Shown here: one piece after another, positions 37,548 to 45,951 of the stretch
How the letters are laid out: every line of letters begins with the position of its first letter
How positions within the stretch are numbered: position 1 is the stretch's first letter
DNA from: Bacteroidales bacterium
Lineage (GTDB): Bacteria > Bacteroidota > Bacteroidia > Bacteroidales > FEN-979
Length of the DNA stretch: 52,335 bases
Assembly: GCA_023229525.1 (NCBI GenBank)
Contig: JALNZC010000012.1
Coordinates: 37,855-90,189, forward strand
Direction of reading: 5' to 3'
Made by a program: the position numbers and the translations under genes
The notes under the pieces: model-generated
Told to the model about the DNA's origin: nothing
Databases searched by the model: none
Seen by the model: the letters and a program-made list of their open reading frames with translations, nothing else

Positions 37548-38844
37548 AAAAATTGTAGGAACAATTGGTACCCGTCTGACCAATGCAGCGCTTTCTTTCA
37601 TCGCTGCCAGTCTTAATGCCCATTATCTCGGAGCCGAAAATGTAGGTACCATCTACCTGATTATTTTTTCTGTAGCAATTATTCAGCTCTTTAACAACTT
37701 TGTCGGTGGTGGAGCCTTGGTTTATATGGCGCCCCGTACGGGTATATATAAATTATTTGTGCCAGCCTGTATCTGGACATTCATCATTACTATTCTGGCT
37801 ACTTTCCTGTTATATATACTGGGGCACATCACTTCTTTTCTTGGAATTATCCCGGAGGGGTATTTATTTCCAGTCCTTTTTCTTGCCCTGATTATATCAT
37901 TTTCTTCGGTCAATTTTATGTTACTTCTGGGTCAGGAAAAAGTCAGGGCTTATAACTATATTAACCTGATACAGATCTCGACACTTTTCATCCTGTTGTT
38001 GGTTTTTATTTTCGGATTCCGGGTTCGATCCGTGATGGCATATTACTATGCTATTTTCTTCTCCTATGTACTCGCTTATATTATCAGTTTTGCACTGTTG
38101 ATCCCTTCTTTGAAACGGGAACCAATGACCGGAATGAAAAAATTGCTGGGGGAGATATTCCGATTTGGCACCTATATCCAGTTTGCCAATATATTTCAAC
38201 AACTGAACTACCGGTTAAGTTTGAAGTTCGTGGACGTTTTTACAGGACGTGCTGCCGTAGGGGTTCTGTCGATCGGGATGACACTTGCCGAAGGTCTGTG
38301 GCTCGTCAGCCGAAGTATGGCGATGGTTCAATATTCTCGACTTTCAAATGAGATGAACAACGATTATGCTGTCCGTTTGACCCTTACATTCGCTAAAATT
38401 ACCTGGATACTAACGCTATTGGGCATGCTTGTTCTGCTTGCAATACCCGAGTCCGTTTTTACCACTGTTTTCGGATCACAATTCGGTGACGTTCGTTTGG
38501 TGATCGCTTCATTGGCTTTGGGGATCGTAACCCTGAGCATCTCGATGATTTTCAGTGGATTTTTCTCAAGTATCAACAAACCTTATCACAACACCATCAG
38601 CTCAGCCATCGGTCTGGTTTTTACAATCGGTTTGGGATTTTTGCTCATTCCGGTATGGGGCATTGTGGGCGCAGGAATTGCAGCTACCTGTTCTTACACG
38701 ATGGCGACCGTTTATCAATTCATCATTTTCACCCGGATGACAAAACTGACCCTTCGTGATTTCATGCTGACAAGGAAAGAAATCGGACAATTTATGAATG
38801 AGATCAGGAAAATGACCGCTAAAAACATTGGCCATTCTATCTAA
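37540..38844 (+). CDS. polysaccharide/oligosaccharide flippase (Wzx/MATE-like)
   Basis: A 434-residue protein with about twelve membrane helices, starting KIVGTIGTRLTNAALSFIAASLNAHYLGAENVGTIYLIIFSVAIIQLF, the typical opening of the MOP-superfamily polysaccharide transporters. Pseudo-repeat symmetry is visible (helices 1-6 and 7-12). It would flip lipid-linked glycans across the inner membrane. Its start lies 8 bp inside the preceding gene, so translation is coupled to the glycan-modifying enzyme. It ends near a heptad array. Confidence 0.87.
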   Translation: MFKKIVGTIGTRLTNAALSFIAASLNAHYLGAENVGTIYLIIFSVAIIQLFNNFVGGGALVYMAPRTGIYKLFVPACIWTFIITILATFLLYILGHITSFLGIIPEGYLFPVLFLALIISFSSVNFMLLLGQEKVRAYNYINLIQISTLFILLLVFIFGFRVRSVMAYYYAIFFSYVLAYIISFALLIPSLKREPMTGMKKLLGEIFRFGTYIQFANIFQQLNYRLSLKFVDVFTGRAAVGVLSIGMTLAEGLWLVSRSMAMVQYSRLSNEMNNDYAVRLTLTFAKITWILTLLGMLVLLAIPESVFTTVFGSQFGDVRLVIASLALGIVTLSISMIFSGFFSSINKPYHNTISSAIGLVFTIGLGFLLIPVWGIVGAGIAATCSYTMATVYQFIIFTRMTKLTLRDFMLTRKEIGQFMNEIRKMTAKNIGHSI

Positions 38845-38884
38845 GTATCTCTGTATTAACATACAACAGTTCGATATGCGATTT

Positions 38885-38931
38885 ATCCAGCATCCAGCAT
38901 CCAGCATCCAGTATCCAGCATCCAGTATCCC
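38885..38931. repeat. ATCCAGC/ATCCAGT heptad array before the methylmalonyl-CoA decarboxylase-like gene end
   Basis: Six or seven 7-bp units ending 4 bp from the stop codon of the minus-strand gene at 38935. The purine-rich strand is the minus strand, sense for that gene. It lies in a convergent gap. Confidence 0.9.
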
Positions 38932-38934
38932 TCC

Positions 38935-39714
38935 TCATTCACCTAAAAACACCGGTTTCCTTTTTTCATAAAACGCTTTGATCCCTTCGAGATAATCATC
39001 ACTTGTTCCCGCGATCCGGCGTAGCATATCGATATGTTCAAAGGTCTGTGGGGTCATGGGCATGGCATTTCCCAAAATATTCAATTGTTCCTTGATCACC
39101 TGGATACTCAAAGGGGAATTGGCAATGATCTTTTTTGCCATGGTGATGGTAAATTCCTCCAGTTCCTCAATGGGTACAAGATGGTTGATGATGCCAAGAC
39201 CTAAGGCTTTCTCCGCGGAAATAGGTTCGGCAGTAAAAAACATTTCTTTGACAATATGAGAACCGATAATATCTAAAAATTGCAGAATTCCGGAAGTGTT
39301 GTAAGGAACCCCGATTTTTGCAGGGGTGATGGCGAGACAGGTATTCTGGGTTCCGATCACGATATCGCACACAAAAGCAATATTGCATGCTCCTCCCCAT
39401 ATACTTCCCTCTGCCATGCAGATAACAGGCGCCGGAATGGATTGGATGATCCGGATCACTTTTTGCAAAGGATTATCATATGCCAGCGGATCGCTTCCAT
39501 CACGCGGCAATTCATCGATAGAAAATCCTGAAGACCACACTTTGGATCCTTTGTTGGCACGAATAATGATTATCCTGGCCTTTTCTTCTTTCAGCGATTT
39601 GAGAGCCTCCAACAGTTCCGACAGCAAGTCGACACTTAAAGCATTTCGTTTGATGTCATTGTCCAGTGTGATCCATCCGATCTTTTCCCTGAGCTCTTTT
39701 TTTACCAGTTTCAT
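38935..39714 (-). CDS. scpB: enoyl-CoA hydratase/isomerase family, methylmalonyl-CoA decarboxylase-like
   Basis: A 259-residue crotonase-fold enzyme. It matches Escherichia coli ScpB (YgfG) along its whole length: RNALSVDLLSELLEALKSLKEEKARIIIIRANKGSKVWSSGFSIDELP, PLAYDNPLQKVIRIIQSIPAPVICMAEGSIWGGA (oxyanion-hole GSxWGGA) and ITPAKIGVPYNTSGILQF, with FTAEPISAEKALGLGIINHLVP. ScpB decarboxylates methylmalonyl-CoA to propionyl-CoA. None of the usual partner genes (mutase, CoA transferase) is in the window. A function as an ordinary enoyl-CoA hydratase cannot be excluded. No clear TAnnTTTG box; a TACTTTG-like sequence lies at ~39744-39750. Confidence 0.85.
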   Translation of the reverse strand: MKLVKKELREKIGWITLDNDIKRNALSVDLLSELLEALKSLKEEKARIIIIRANKGSKVWSSGFSIDELPRDGSDPLAYDNPLQKVIRIIQSIPAPVICMAEGSIWGGACNIAFVCDIVIGTQNTCLAITPAKIGVPYNTSGILQFLDIIGSHIVKEMFFTAEPISAEKALGLGIINHLVPIEELEEFTITMAKKIIANSPLSIQVIKEQLNILGNAMPMTPQTFEHIDMLRRIAGTSDDYLEGIKAFYEKRKPVFLGE

Positions 39715-39801
39715 ATAAATCCGAATTAATAATATTAGGGTTGCAAAGTAAAAGAATTCCGGCCAACTGTGAATAACTTCACTGAAAAGTAATCTTCATT
39801 T

Positions 39802-39834
39802 TTTGCAGCTGCACCTCGGATTCACATATCTTTG
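39802..39834 (+). promoter_or_regulatory. parE promoter
   Basis: TTTG (39802-39805), a 21-bp spacer and TATCTTTG (39827-39834). Transcription would start near 39840. The short leader contains GAGGGAAGGG just upstream of the ATG, a rare purine-rich, Shine-Dalgarno-like sequence for this genome. Confidence 0.65.
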
Positions 39835-39857
39835 CCGCTAAATTAGCGAGGGAAGGG

Positions 39858-41714
39858 ATGGATACAGAGCAAACATACACTGAAGACAGCATACGCTCCC
39901 TGGAATGGCGTGAACATATTCGTCTGCGTCCGGGTATGTATATTGGTAAACTGGGTGACGGTTCTTCGCCTGATGACGGGATCTACGTACAGATCAAAGA
40001 AATCCTCGACAATTCGATCGACGAATATGTGATGGGTTATGGGAAAACGATCGAAGTCACCATCAAGGACCAGCACGTTTGTGTGCGCGACTATGGGCGG
40101 GGAATCCCTCTCGGGAAGGTGGTCGATTGTGTTTCAAAGATAAATACCGGGGCAAAATACGATTCCAAAGTTTTCAAGAAAGCGGTCGGCTTAAATGGAG
40201 TGGGTTCAAAAGCGGTAAATGCTTTATCATCATTCTTTAAGGTACAGGCGATCCGGGAGGGAAAAACCAAGATTGTGGAATTCAAGCAGGGGATGCTGTT
40301 GGCCGATGAAACGGATAAACCATGTGACCTTCGTGCAGGTACAATCGTAACCTTTGTTCCGGATGAAGAAATATTCGGTAAATACCACTATATTCCCGAA
40401 TATGTCCAGAAAATGCTTTGGAACTATGTTTTCCTGAACAACGGATTGACCATCATTTTCAACGGAGAACGATTTCATGCCCAGAACGGATTGCTGGATT
40501 TACTGAACAGTTATATCGATACTCCGGTTCTTTATCCCATTATTCACCTTCGCGACTCCGATTTTGAATGTGCTTTTGCCCATTGTGAGATGTATGGCGA
40601 AGAATATTATTCCTTTGTTAACGGACAACATACTACTCAGGGTGGGACTCATCAGGCCGCATTTCGAGAAGCGCTGGTAAAAACGATCCGGGAATTTTAC
40701 AAAAAAGATTTTGACACCAATGATATCAAAGCTTCTTTGGTTGCAGCACTGAGCATCAAAGTCCAGGATCCGGTATTCGAATCGCAGACCAAAACAAAAC
40801 TTGGTTCGATTCATATTGAACCGGATGGGGCTACGATCAGGAATTACATCATAGATATTGTCAAGCGTCATCTCGACAACTTCCTTCATATGAATCAGGA
40901 TACTGCCGAAGCCTTGCTGCGAAAGATCATGCAAAGTGAAAAAGAACGGAAGGAATGGGCAAATATTAAAAAGATCGCGAAGGAAAGTGTTAAGAAAGTC
41001 AGTCTTCACAATAAAAAACTGAGGGATTGCCGCATTCATTACAATAATCACGATGACCGGCGATATGAATCCACAATATTTATTACCGAAGGTGATTCGG
41101 CAAGCGGATCCATTACCAAAGCCCGTGATGTCAATACCCAGGCGGTTTTCAGTCTGAAAGGCAAACCACTCAACTGCTTTGGTTTAAGTAAACGGGTCGT
41201 TTATGAAAATGAGGAGTTCAACCTGCTGCAATCTGCATTGAACGTGGAAGAGGGTCTGGAAGAATTACGCTATAATTATGTGGTGGTCGCGACCGACGCC
41301 GATGTCGACGGTATGCATATCCGGTTACTGCTGCTCACTTTTTTCCTTCAGTTTTATCCGGATCTGGTTCGCAACGGTCATTTGTACATTCTGCAAACAC
41401 CCTTATTCCGGGTACGCAATAAACAAAAAACAATTTATTGTTACTCGGAAGAAGAAAAACTCAGGGCGCTCGACCAATTGGGAGTAAATCCTGAGATCAC
41501 GCGTTTTAAAGGACTAGGAGAGATCTCACCGGAAGAGTTCAAACATTTTATTGCCAAAGACATTCGCCTCGATCCTGTGATTTTAACCAAAGAGTCGGCG
41601 GTATTGGATGTATTGACATTTTATATGGGAAAAAATACTCCGGAACGTCAGAATTTCATTATTGATAATCTCAAAATTGAAGCCGATATCCTTGAAGAGG
41701 CGACCCCTGTTTAA
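39858..41714 (+). CDS. parE: DNA topoisomerase IV subunit B
   Basis: A 618-residue type IIA topoisomerase ATPase subunit. Motifs: SLEWREHIRLRPGMYIGKLGDGSSPDDGIY and EILDNSIDE (Asn52 binding Mg-ATP), DYGRGIPLGK, GLNGVGSKAVNALS (ATP lid), the Toprim EGDSASGS (411-418) and ATDADVDG (479-485), and RFKGLGEISPEEF near the C-terminus. The length, the SSPDDGIY signature and the lack of a C-terminal insertion favour ParE over GyrB. It would act with ParC to decatenate daughter chromosomes. A parC gene is not adjacent; the next gene lies on the opposite strand and shares the stop TTAA. Confidence 0.93.
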   Translation: MDTEQTYTEDSIRSLEWREHIRLRPGMYIGKLGDGSSPDDGIYVQIKEILDNSIDEYVMGYGKTIEVTIKDQHVCVRDYGRGIPLGKVVDCVSKINTGAKYDSKVFKKAVGLNGVGSKAVNALSSFFKVQAIREGKTKIVEFKQGMLLADETDKPCDLRAGTIVTFVPDEEIFGKYHYIPEYVQKMLWNYVFLNNGLTIIFNGERFHAQNGLLDLLNSYIDTPVLYPIIHLRDSDFECAFAHCEMYGEEYYSFVNGQHTTQGGTHQAAFREALVKTIREFYKKDFDTNDIKASLVAALSIKVQDPVFESQTKTKLGSIHIEPDGATIRNYIIDIVKRHLDNFLHMNQDTAEALLRKIMQSEKERKEWANIKKIAKESVKKVSLHNKKLRDCRIHYNNHDDRRYESTIFITEGDSASGSITKARDVNTQAVFSLKGKPLNCFGLSKRVVYENEEFNLLQSALNVEEGLEELRYNYVVVATDADVDGMHIRLLLLTFFLQFYPDLVRNGHLYILQTPLFRVRNKQKTIYCYSEEEKLRALDQLGVNPEITRFKGLGEISPEEFKHFIAKDIRLDPVILTKESAVLDVLTFYMGKNTPERQNFIIDNLKIEADILEEATPV

Positions 41715-42295
41715 TCGTCGGTTCTCCGTTTTAAAGGCCAGAAGGAAGAAGATATTTTCAAATTCGTCTCCCGCCGTTTGATCAGATCCTGGAGCTCGAA
41801 AAGCATATCTTTATTAACCTGTTCCGCCATGGGAATCACCCATTTTTTTGTCTCGTTGATATAATTTTTAATAAATTCCTTATCGAAAATGTCCGGGTGA
41901 AGGTCAGTCAGGTTACTGATCCGGTCAGCGCATTTTAAAATTTTGGCAAGGGTTGATCCATGAGTCAGAATCCGTTGTAAGAAATCATCCTTCGATTCAT
42001 TTTTTTTCCTGGTGACTTCAAGTACCAGTTCGAGTACTTTTTGTCCGTCGCTGTCAAGTGACCGAATCTCATCATAAGAAACGCATTTTGCATCTTCAAA
42101 AAGATCATGTATGACGGATGCTTTAATCAATACAGGATCAACATAATGATAATCAATTAATATGGCGAATGTCATGAAAGCGTGCCTGAATTGGTTTCCG
42201 CCCACATATCGTTTGATACCCCTTAGTGCGGTCGCTTTTTGCATATAAGGTGCAACAACCATATTGACCAAAAGGTCTTTTTCATAATTTTCCAT
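41711..42295 (-). CDS. HD-domain hydrolase, SpoT-like (possible stand-alone (p)ppGpp hydrolase)
   Basis: A 194-residue protein with the residues of the alarmone-hydrolase HD domain: FRHAFMTFAIL (His38), ASVIHDLFEDAK (His63-Asp64 and Glu67-Asp68) and KCADRISNLTDLH (Asp124, Asn128), in the same order and spacing as in SpoT/MESH1. No synthetase, TGS or ACT domain is present. A nucleotide-pyrophosphatase with another substrate is an alternative. The gene overlaps nnr by 14 bp, suggesting coupling, and is last in the six-gene minus-strand operon. Its stop overlaps that of parE in TTAA. Confidence 0.8.
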   Translation of the reverse strand: MENYEKDLLVNMVVAPYMQKATALRGIKRYVGGNQFRHAFMTFAILIDYHYVDPVLIKASVIHDLFEDAKCVSYDEIRSLDSDGQKVLELVLEVTRKKNESKDDFLQRILTHGSTLAKILKCADRISNLTDLHPDIFDKEFIKNYINETKKWVIPMAEQVNKDMLFELQDLIKRRETNLKISSSFWPLKRRTDD

Positions 42296-43841
42296 AAAGC
42301 GTCTGAAAAGATTTTCCTAAATTTTTGGTGATATCGGAAGCAAGAAGCGCTTCATAACCCTCTATCGACAGAGCAAAATCACCGGCTAAACCATGAATAT
42401 ATACTCCCAGTATGCACGCATCGCGCGATGTGTATCCCTGTGCCATCAAACCGGCTATGATTCCTGTTAGCACATCGCCACTGCCGCCTGTGGCCATCCC
42501 CGGGTTTCCGGTTGTGTTGAAATAACACCGCCCTTCAGGATCGGTAATCGCAGTGTGTGCCCCTTTCAACACCACAAAACATTGATGTTTGACGGAAAAC
42601 TCCCGCTGCAGAGAATTCCTTTCGAAATCGTTACTGCTCTTTCCTGCAATGCGTTCAAATTCTTTCCGATGCGGTGTGAAAATGGAATCCCGCAGGATGA
42701 ACCCGAGCCAGGTTTTATTTTCCGAAAGGATGTTGATCGCATCAGCATCAAAAATCAAAGGTATAGCAGATTGCTGAATAAGGAATTTCAACGCAATTGC
42801 CGTTTGAGGTTCGCGGCCAATACCGGGTCCTATTGCAATGGATGAATAAGGAGTAAGTTCAGGAATGGTTGTGATAATATCATTTTCCGGATCCGGGGAT
42901 ACCATCGCTTCAGGAACAGCCGTTTGAATAACGGACATTCCGCACAGTGGCGATCTGACCGAAACAAGACCTACCCCCGATCGCAGGCAGGCACCGGCAG
43001 CAAGTACTGCAGCTCCCATCTTGCCTACTGACCCGGAAATCAGCAATGAATGTCCAAAATTTCCTTTGTGGGCAAATTTGTTTCTTCTTTTGAGAATCCG
43101 CTTGCAATCATCCTTTTCAATCATGAAATTTTTTGCTTCCCGTGAAGCAATGAATTCCTTCATAATTCCTATGTCGATCAATTGCCAGTCTCCTGTAAAC
43201 TTGTCATTTTCAGGAAAAAAGAAACCCAGCTTCGGGGGTGAAAAGGTAAGTGTGTGATCCGCCTTGATAATCACCGGATCCTTCATGGTAAAGTTGGTTG
43301 TATCGCAGAAAAAGCCGGAGGGAACATCAATGGAAATAACCGTAGCCCCGCTTTGATTGATATGATCAATCAGGGTTGCAAATAAATCTGTAGCCGGCCG
43401 TGTCAAACCGCTTCCAAAAATGGCATCGATTACGATATCGGTCTTATTGATGATTGGTAGAGGATGATCGATACCTAAGACAGGGGATAGGGGACAGGGG
43501 ACAGGTGAAGTTGAATCTGAATTGTGAAAAAGAAAACCGGAATTATGGAGCCGTTCATAATTAATCTTGCAATTCGGCGAGCAATCTTCAACAGGGCCCG
43601 TGAGAAATATTTCAACTGAACAGGCTTTCTGTATCAGCATTCGGGCAATGGCCAGTCCATCGCCCCCGTTATTGCCGGTTCCACAAAAAACCTTGATGTT
43701 TTTCCGCAGATCAGCATGTTGTTCAAGCCATGTATAACAAGCAAAAGCCGCCCTTTCCATCAGCTCGATATCTGCAATGGGCTCATTTCTAATAGTATAT
43801 TCATCCGCTTTCCGGATATCCGAAACAGACAAAATTTTCAT
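42282..43841 (-). CDS. nnr: bifunctional NAD(P)H-hydrate repair enzyme (NnrE epimerase + NnrD dehydratase)
   Basis: A 519-residue fusion. The N-terminal ~220 residues are NAD(P)HX epimerase (FCGTGNNGGDGLAIARML, residues 52-69; DIVIDAIFGSGLTRPA). The C-terminal part is ADP-dependent NAD(P)HX dehydratase (NKFAHKGNFGHSLLISGSVGKMGA, DADAINIL, TPHRKEFERIAG, GNPGMATGGSGDVLTGIIAGLMAQG). It repairs hydrated NADH and NADPH in the cytosol. Residues 112-121 (SPVPCPLSPV) form an extra segment encoded by four 7-bp repeats, located in a loop before the active-site strand. It lies 1 bp after the CCC-motif gene and overlaps the HD gene by 14 bp. Confidence 0.92.
   Translation of the reverse strand: MKILSVSDIRKADEYTIRNEPIADIELMERAAFACYTWLEQHADLRKNIKVFCGTGNNGGDGLAIARMLIQKACSVEIFLTGPVEDCSPNCKINYERLHNSGFLFHNSDSTSPVPCPLSPVLGIDHPLPIINKTDIVIDAIFGSGLTRPATDLFATLIDHINQSGATVISIDVPSGFFCDTTNFTMKDPVIIKADHTLTFSPPKLGFFFPENDKFTGDWQLIDIGIMKEFIASREAKNFMIEKDDCKRILKRRNKFAHKGNFGHSLLISGSVGKMGAAVLAAGACLRSGVGLVSVRSPLCGMSVIQTAVPEAMVSPDPENDIITTIPELTPYSSIAIGPGIGREPQTAIALKFLIQQSAIPLIFDADAINILSENKTWLGFILRDSIFTPHRKEFERIAGKSSNDFERNSLQREFSVKHQCFVVLKGAHTAITDPEGRCYFNTTGNPGMATGGSGDVLTGIIAGLMAQGYTSRDACILGVYIHGLAGDFALSIEGYEALLASDITKNLGKSFQTLYGKL
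43479..43506. repeat. heptad array inside the nnr coding region (GACAGGG x4)
   Basis: GACAGGG, GATAGGG, GACAGGG, GACAGGT in exact 7-bp register on the plus strand; nnr is coded on the other strand, where it reads as a Pro-rich segment. Four units (28 bp) are not a multiple of three; flanking bases restore the frame. Confidence 0.85.
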
Positions 43842-43842
43842 A

Positions 43843-44214
43843 TTACTGTATCATCCCCCAGAATGGGAGGGTTGCTATAATTCCTATAATGAGCAACATC
43901 ACGAAAACGAAAACAATGATCGAGATGCTCAACCCGATGATGGCGCAAATACGCCCGGTTTTGACATTATTTAATGAACTCAGGGTATACCGCTGCGGTT
44001 GAGCTTGATAAATAAATATTTCCTTTTGCGCCAGCACGATGGTAATGATACCGAGTATTATCCCGACCAGTGAGAAAAAATGCCACCAGCAAAATACGAT
44101 GGATAAAATGCCAAGTACCAGAACGACGTTCGCGTTTGGCAGGTTCTGGGGTGGTGAAGGTTGAGCAAAATTCCCTTGCTGATTGGATTCCTGATCTGTT
44201 GATTGTTTTTCCAT
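43843..44214 (-). CDS. CCC-motif / DUF4190-like small membrane protein
   Basis: A 123-residue protein with a polar, Gln/Pro-rich N-terminus (~28 residues) and two long hydrophobic segments: NVVLVLGILSIVFCWWHFFSLVGIILGIITIVLA (29-62) and ICAIIGLSISIIVFVFVMLLIIGIIATLPFWG (88-119), with a helical linker between. Such proteins are common in Bacteroidota (CCC-motif/DUF4190 group) with unknown function. It is sandwiched between mltG (37-bp gap) and nnr (1-bp gap) in the same orientation. Confidence 0.75.
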   Translation of the reverse strand: MEKQSTDQESNQQGNFAQPSPPQNLPNANVVLVLGILSIVFCWWHFFSLVGIILGIITIVLAQKEIFIYQAQPQRYTLSSLNNVKTGRICAIIGLSISIIVFVFVMLLIIGIIATLPFWGMIQ

Positions 44215-44250
44215 GACAAATAAAACAGTAAAGATAAAGAAATTTTATGA

Positions 44251-45324
44251 TTAATGCTTTATGTTCAAAGCATCCAATGCCTGCTGATACTTTCTGGCAT
44301 TGTTGCTGTGCTCGGCAATCGTACGGGAAAAAGCATGATATCCCGAGAGGTCTTCTTTTGCACAGAAATACAAAAAATCATTCCGTTCAGGATGAAGTGC
44401 TGCGTTAACGGAAGCGATAGAAGGAATACAGATCGGGCCTGGAGGTAATCCGCTGAATAAATAGGTATTATAGGGAGATTTTATCTGCAGGTGCATGTTA
44501 AGGACCCTTCGGATGGTGTAATCTTTCCAGGCAAAAATGATGGTCGGGTCAGCCTGCAGAGGAATATGCTTTTGGAGGCGGTTATAATAAACTCCTGCAA
44601 TTCTTGCCTTTTCATCGTTTTTATTGGTTTCCTTCTCAACGATGGAAGCAAGGGTAACAATTTCCGGTATGGTCAGTTTCAAAGAATCTGCTTCCCGGCG
44701 TCGATTCTCATTCCAGAATTTCCGGAATTCACGGTCCATTCTTTTAAACAGGGCATCTCCTGTTGTATTCCATAGGAATTCATAAGTATTGGGAATGAAA
44801 TAAATGAATAGGGTTGTTTCCGTTAAACCAAATTTCTGCAAAAAAAAAGGATCCCGGAACAACCGGATCAACTGGGCAGAATCAGTTTCCAGGGATTTGC
44901 CGATCTTTCCGGCCAGTTCTTCCGGGGTACGGATATTCTGGATGGTGATTCGTACCGGTTCCTGTCTGCCGGAACGCAACAAGTTGACCAGCTCATTGTT
45001 TCGCATTCCGTCAACAATCTTATATCGTCCTGGTTTAATTTTTCCCGGATAGTACTTCCGTTTTGCGAGCCATGTAAATGCAGAAAGATGTTGCGAATAT
45101 GAGGTCGAACCCAATAATTTTTGAACATCACCAAAGTTAGATCCTGTTGGGATATAAATGTAAGCGGATTGTTTTCCTTTAATATCGACAATGGGGACGG
45201 AAACAATCCAACAAACCCGTAAAAAGGTAACAGTAATGATCAGCAAGGTTAACCCGGGCAGGAGAAAACCAATCAGGTCGCCAAACAAAAATCGCCTGGA
45301 GTTATTTTTATATTGAGAAAACAT
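44251..45324 (-). CDS. mltG: endolytic transglycosylase MltG
   Basis: A 357-residue inner-membrane enzyme with one N-terminal helix (~17-39) and a periplasmic YceG domain. The lead LysM-like part precedes the catalytic core: PNTYEFLWNTTGDALFKRM, then LASIVEKETNKNDEKARIAGVYYNRLQKHIPLQADPT, in which Glu230 is the catalytic acid, and SPYNTYLFSGLPPGPICIPS...HAFSRTIAEH. MltG cuts nascent glycan strands and sets their length. It lies 6 bp downstream of the GNAT gene and belongs to the dapF-led operon, pairing lytic-terminase and precursor synthesis functions. Confidence 0.92.
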   Translation of the reverse strand: MFSQYKNNSRRFLFGDLIGFLLPGLTLLIITVTFLRVCWIVSVPIVDIKGKQSAYIYIPTGSNFGDVQKLLGSTSYSQHLSAFTWLAKRKYYPGKIKPGRYKIVDGMRNNELVNLLRSGRQEPVRITIQNIRTPEELAGKIGKSLETDSAQLIRLFRDPFFLQKFGLTETTLFIYFIPNTYEFLWNTTGDALFKRMDREFRKFWNENRRREADSLKLTIPEIVTLASIVEKETNKNDEKARIAGVYYNRLQKHIPLQADPTIIFAWKDYTIRRVLNMHLQIKSPYNTYLFSGLPPGPICIPSIASVNAALHPERNDFLYFCAKEDLSGYHAFSRTIAEHSNNARKYQQALDALNIKH

Positions 45325-45330
45325 CCGTCC

Positions 45331-45897
45331 CTACGATTTTTTATGAATGAATTGAAACATCCATTCGTCATTCCAGGTTTCGCCGGTGTTATTCCACTCT
45401 TTTTTATTACCGCATTGCACAAATCCCGCTTTTGTAAACAACCTGATACTCGGTTCATTATCCGGGGATATATTGCAGAACAACTGGTGGAGACGAAGCG
45501 TTTCAAATGCATAACGGATCAGTATTTTCAAGGCTTCGCCGGCATATCCCTTTTCACGGTATGACCTCCGGATTAAGATTCCGATTCCGGCCCTCAGGTG
45601 AAATGGGTCGTATTCGAAAAAATCAATGGCGCCAATTGTTTCCTTTGGCTGATTTTTGTGGATAAGATCAATCATCAATCGCAATTGACGTGTAGAAAAT
45701 ATATCCTGGGGTGCATTCAAAACAAACTCCTTGAGCTGAAATTTTGAGAAAGGGGTCAAAGTATTACTAACTTGCCAGATCGATGTATCATTCTCCCATT
45801 CATACAACAAATCAACATCTCCGGGCTCCATAGCGCGGATACTAATATTTTTCCCCGTCAGCAAGTCATTGTTCATTGCTTTTTGATTCGCTTCCAT
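45331..45897 (-). CDS. GNAT-family N-acetyltransferase
   Basis: A 188-residue acetyltransferase of the RimJ/RimL-like group: ISIRAMEPGDVDLLYEWENDTSIW, TIGAIDFFEYDPFHLRAGIGILIRRSYREKGYAGEALKILIRYAFETLRLHQLFCNI and NEPSIRLFTKAGFVQCG, where the R-x-x-G-Y/x-A segment binds acetyl-CoA. The acceptor could be a protein N-terminus, an amino sugar or a small amine; the sequence does not decide. Bacteroidota often carry this gene between dapF and mltG. An in-frame ATG at 45876 is an alternative start. Confidence 0.87.
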   Translation of the reverse strand: MEANQKAMNNDLLTGKNISIRAMEPGDVDLLYEWENDTSIWQVSNTLTPFSKFQLKEFVLNAPQDIFSTRQLRLMIDLIHKNQPKETIGAIDFFEYDPFHLRAGIGILIRRSYREKGYAGEALKILIRYAFETLRLHQLFCNISPDNEPSIRLFTKAGFVQCGNKKEWNNTGETWNDEWMFQFIHKKS

Positions 45898-45951
45898 TCA
45901 TTATTTATTGTTCCAGTAAGATTGTTGGTTCAATGAATTCCTCTCGGTCCG

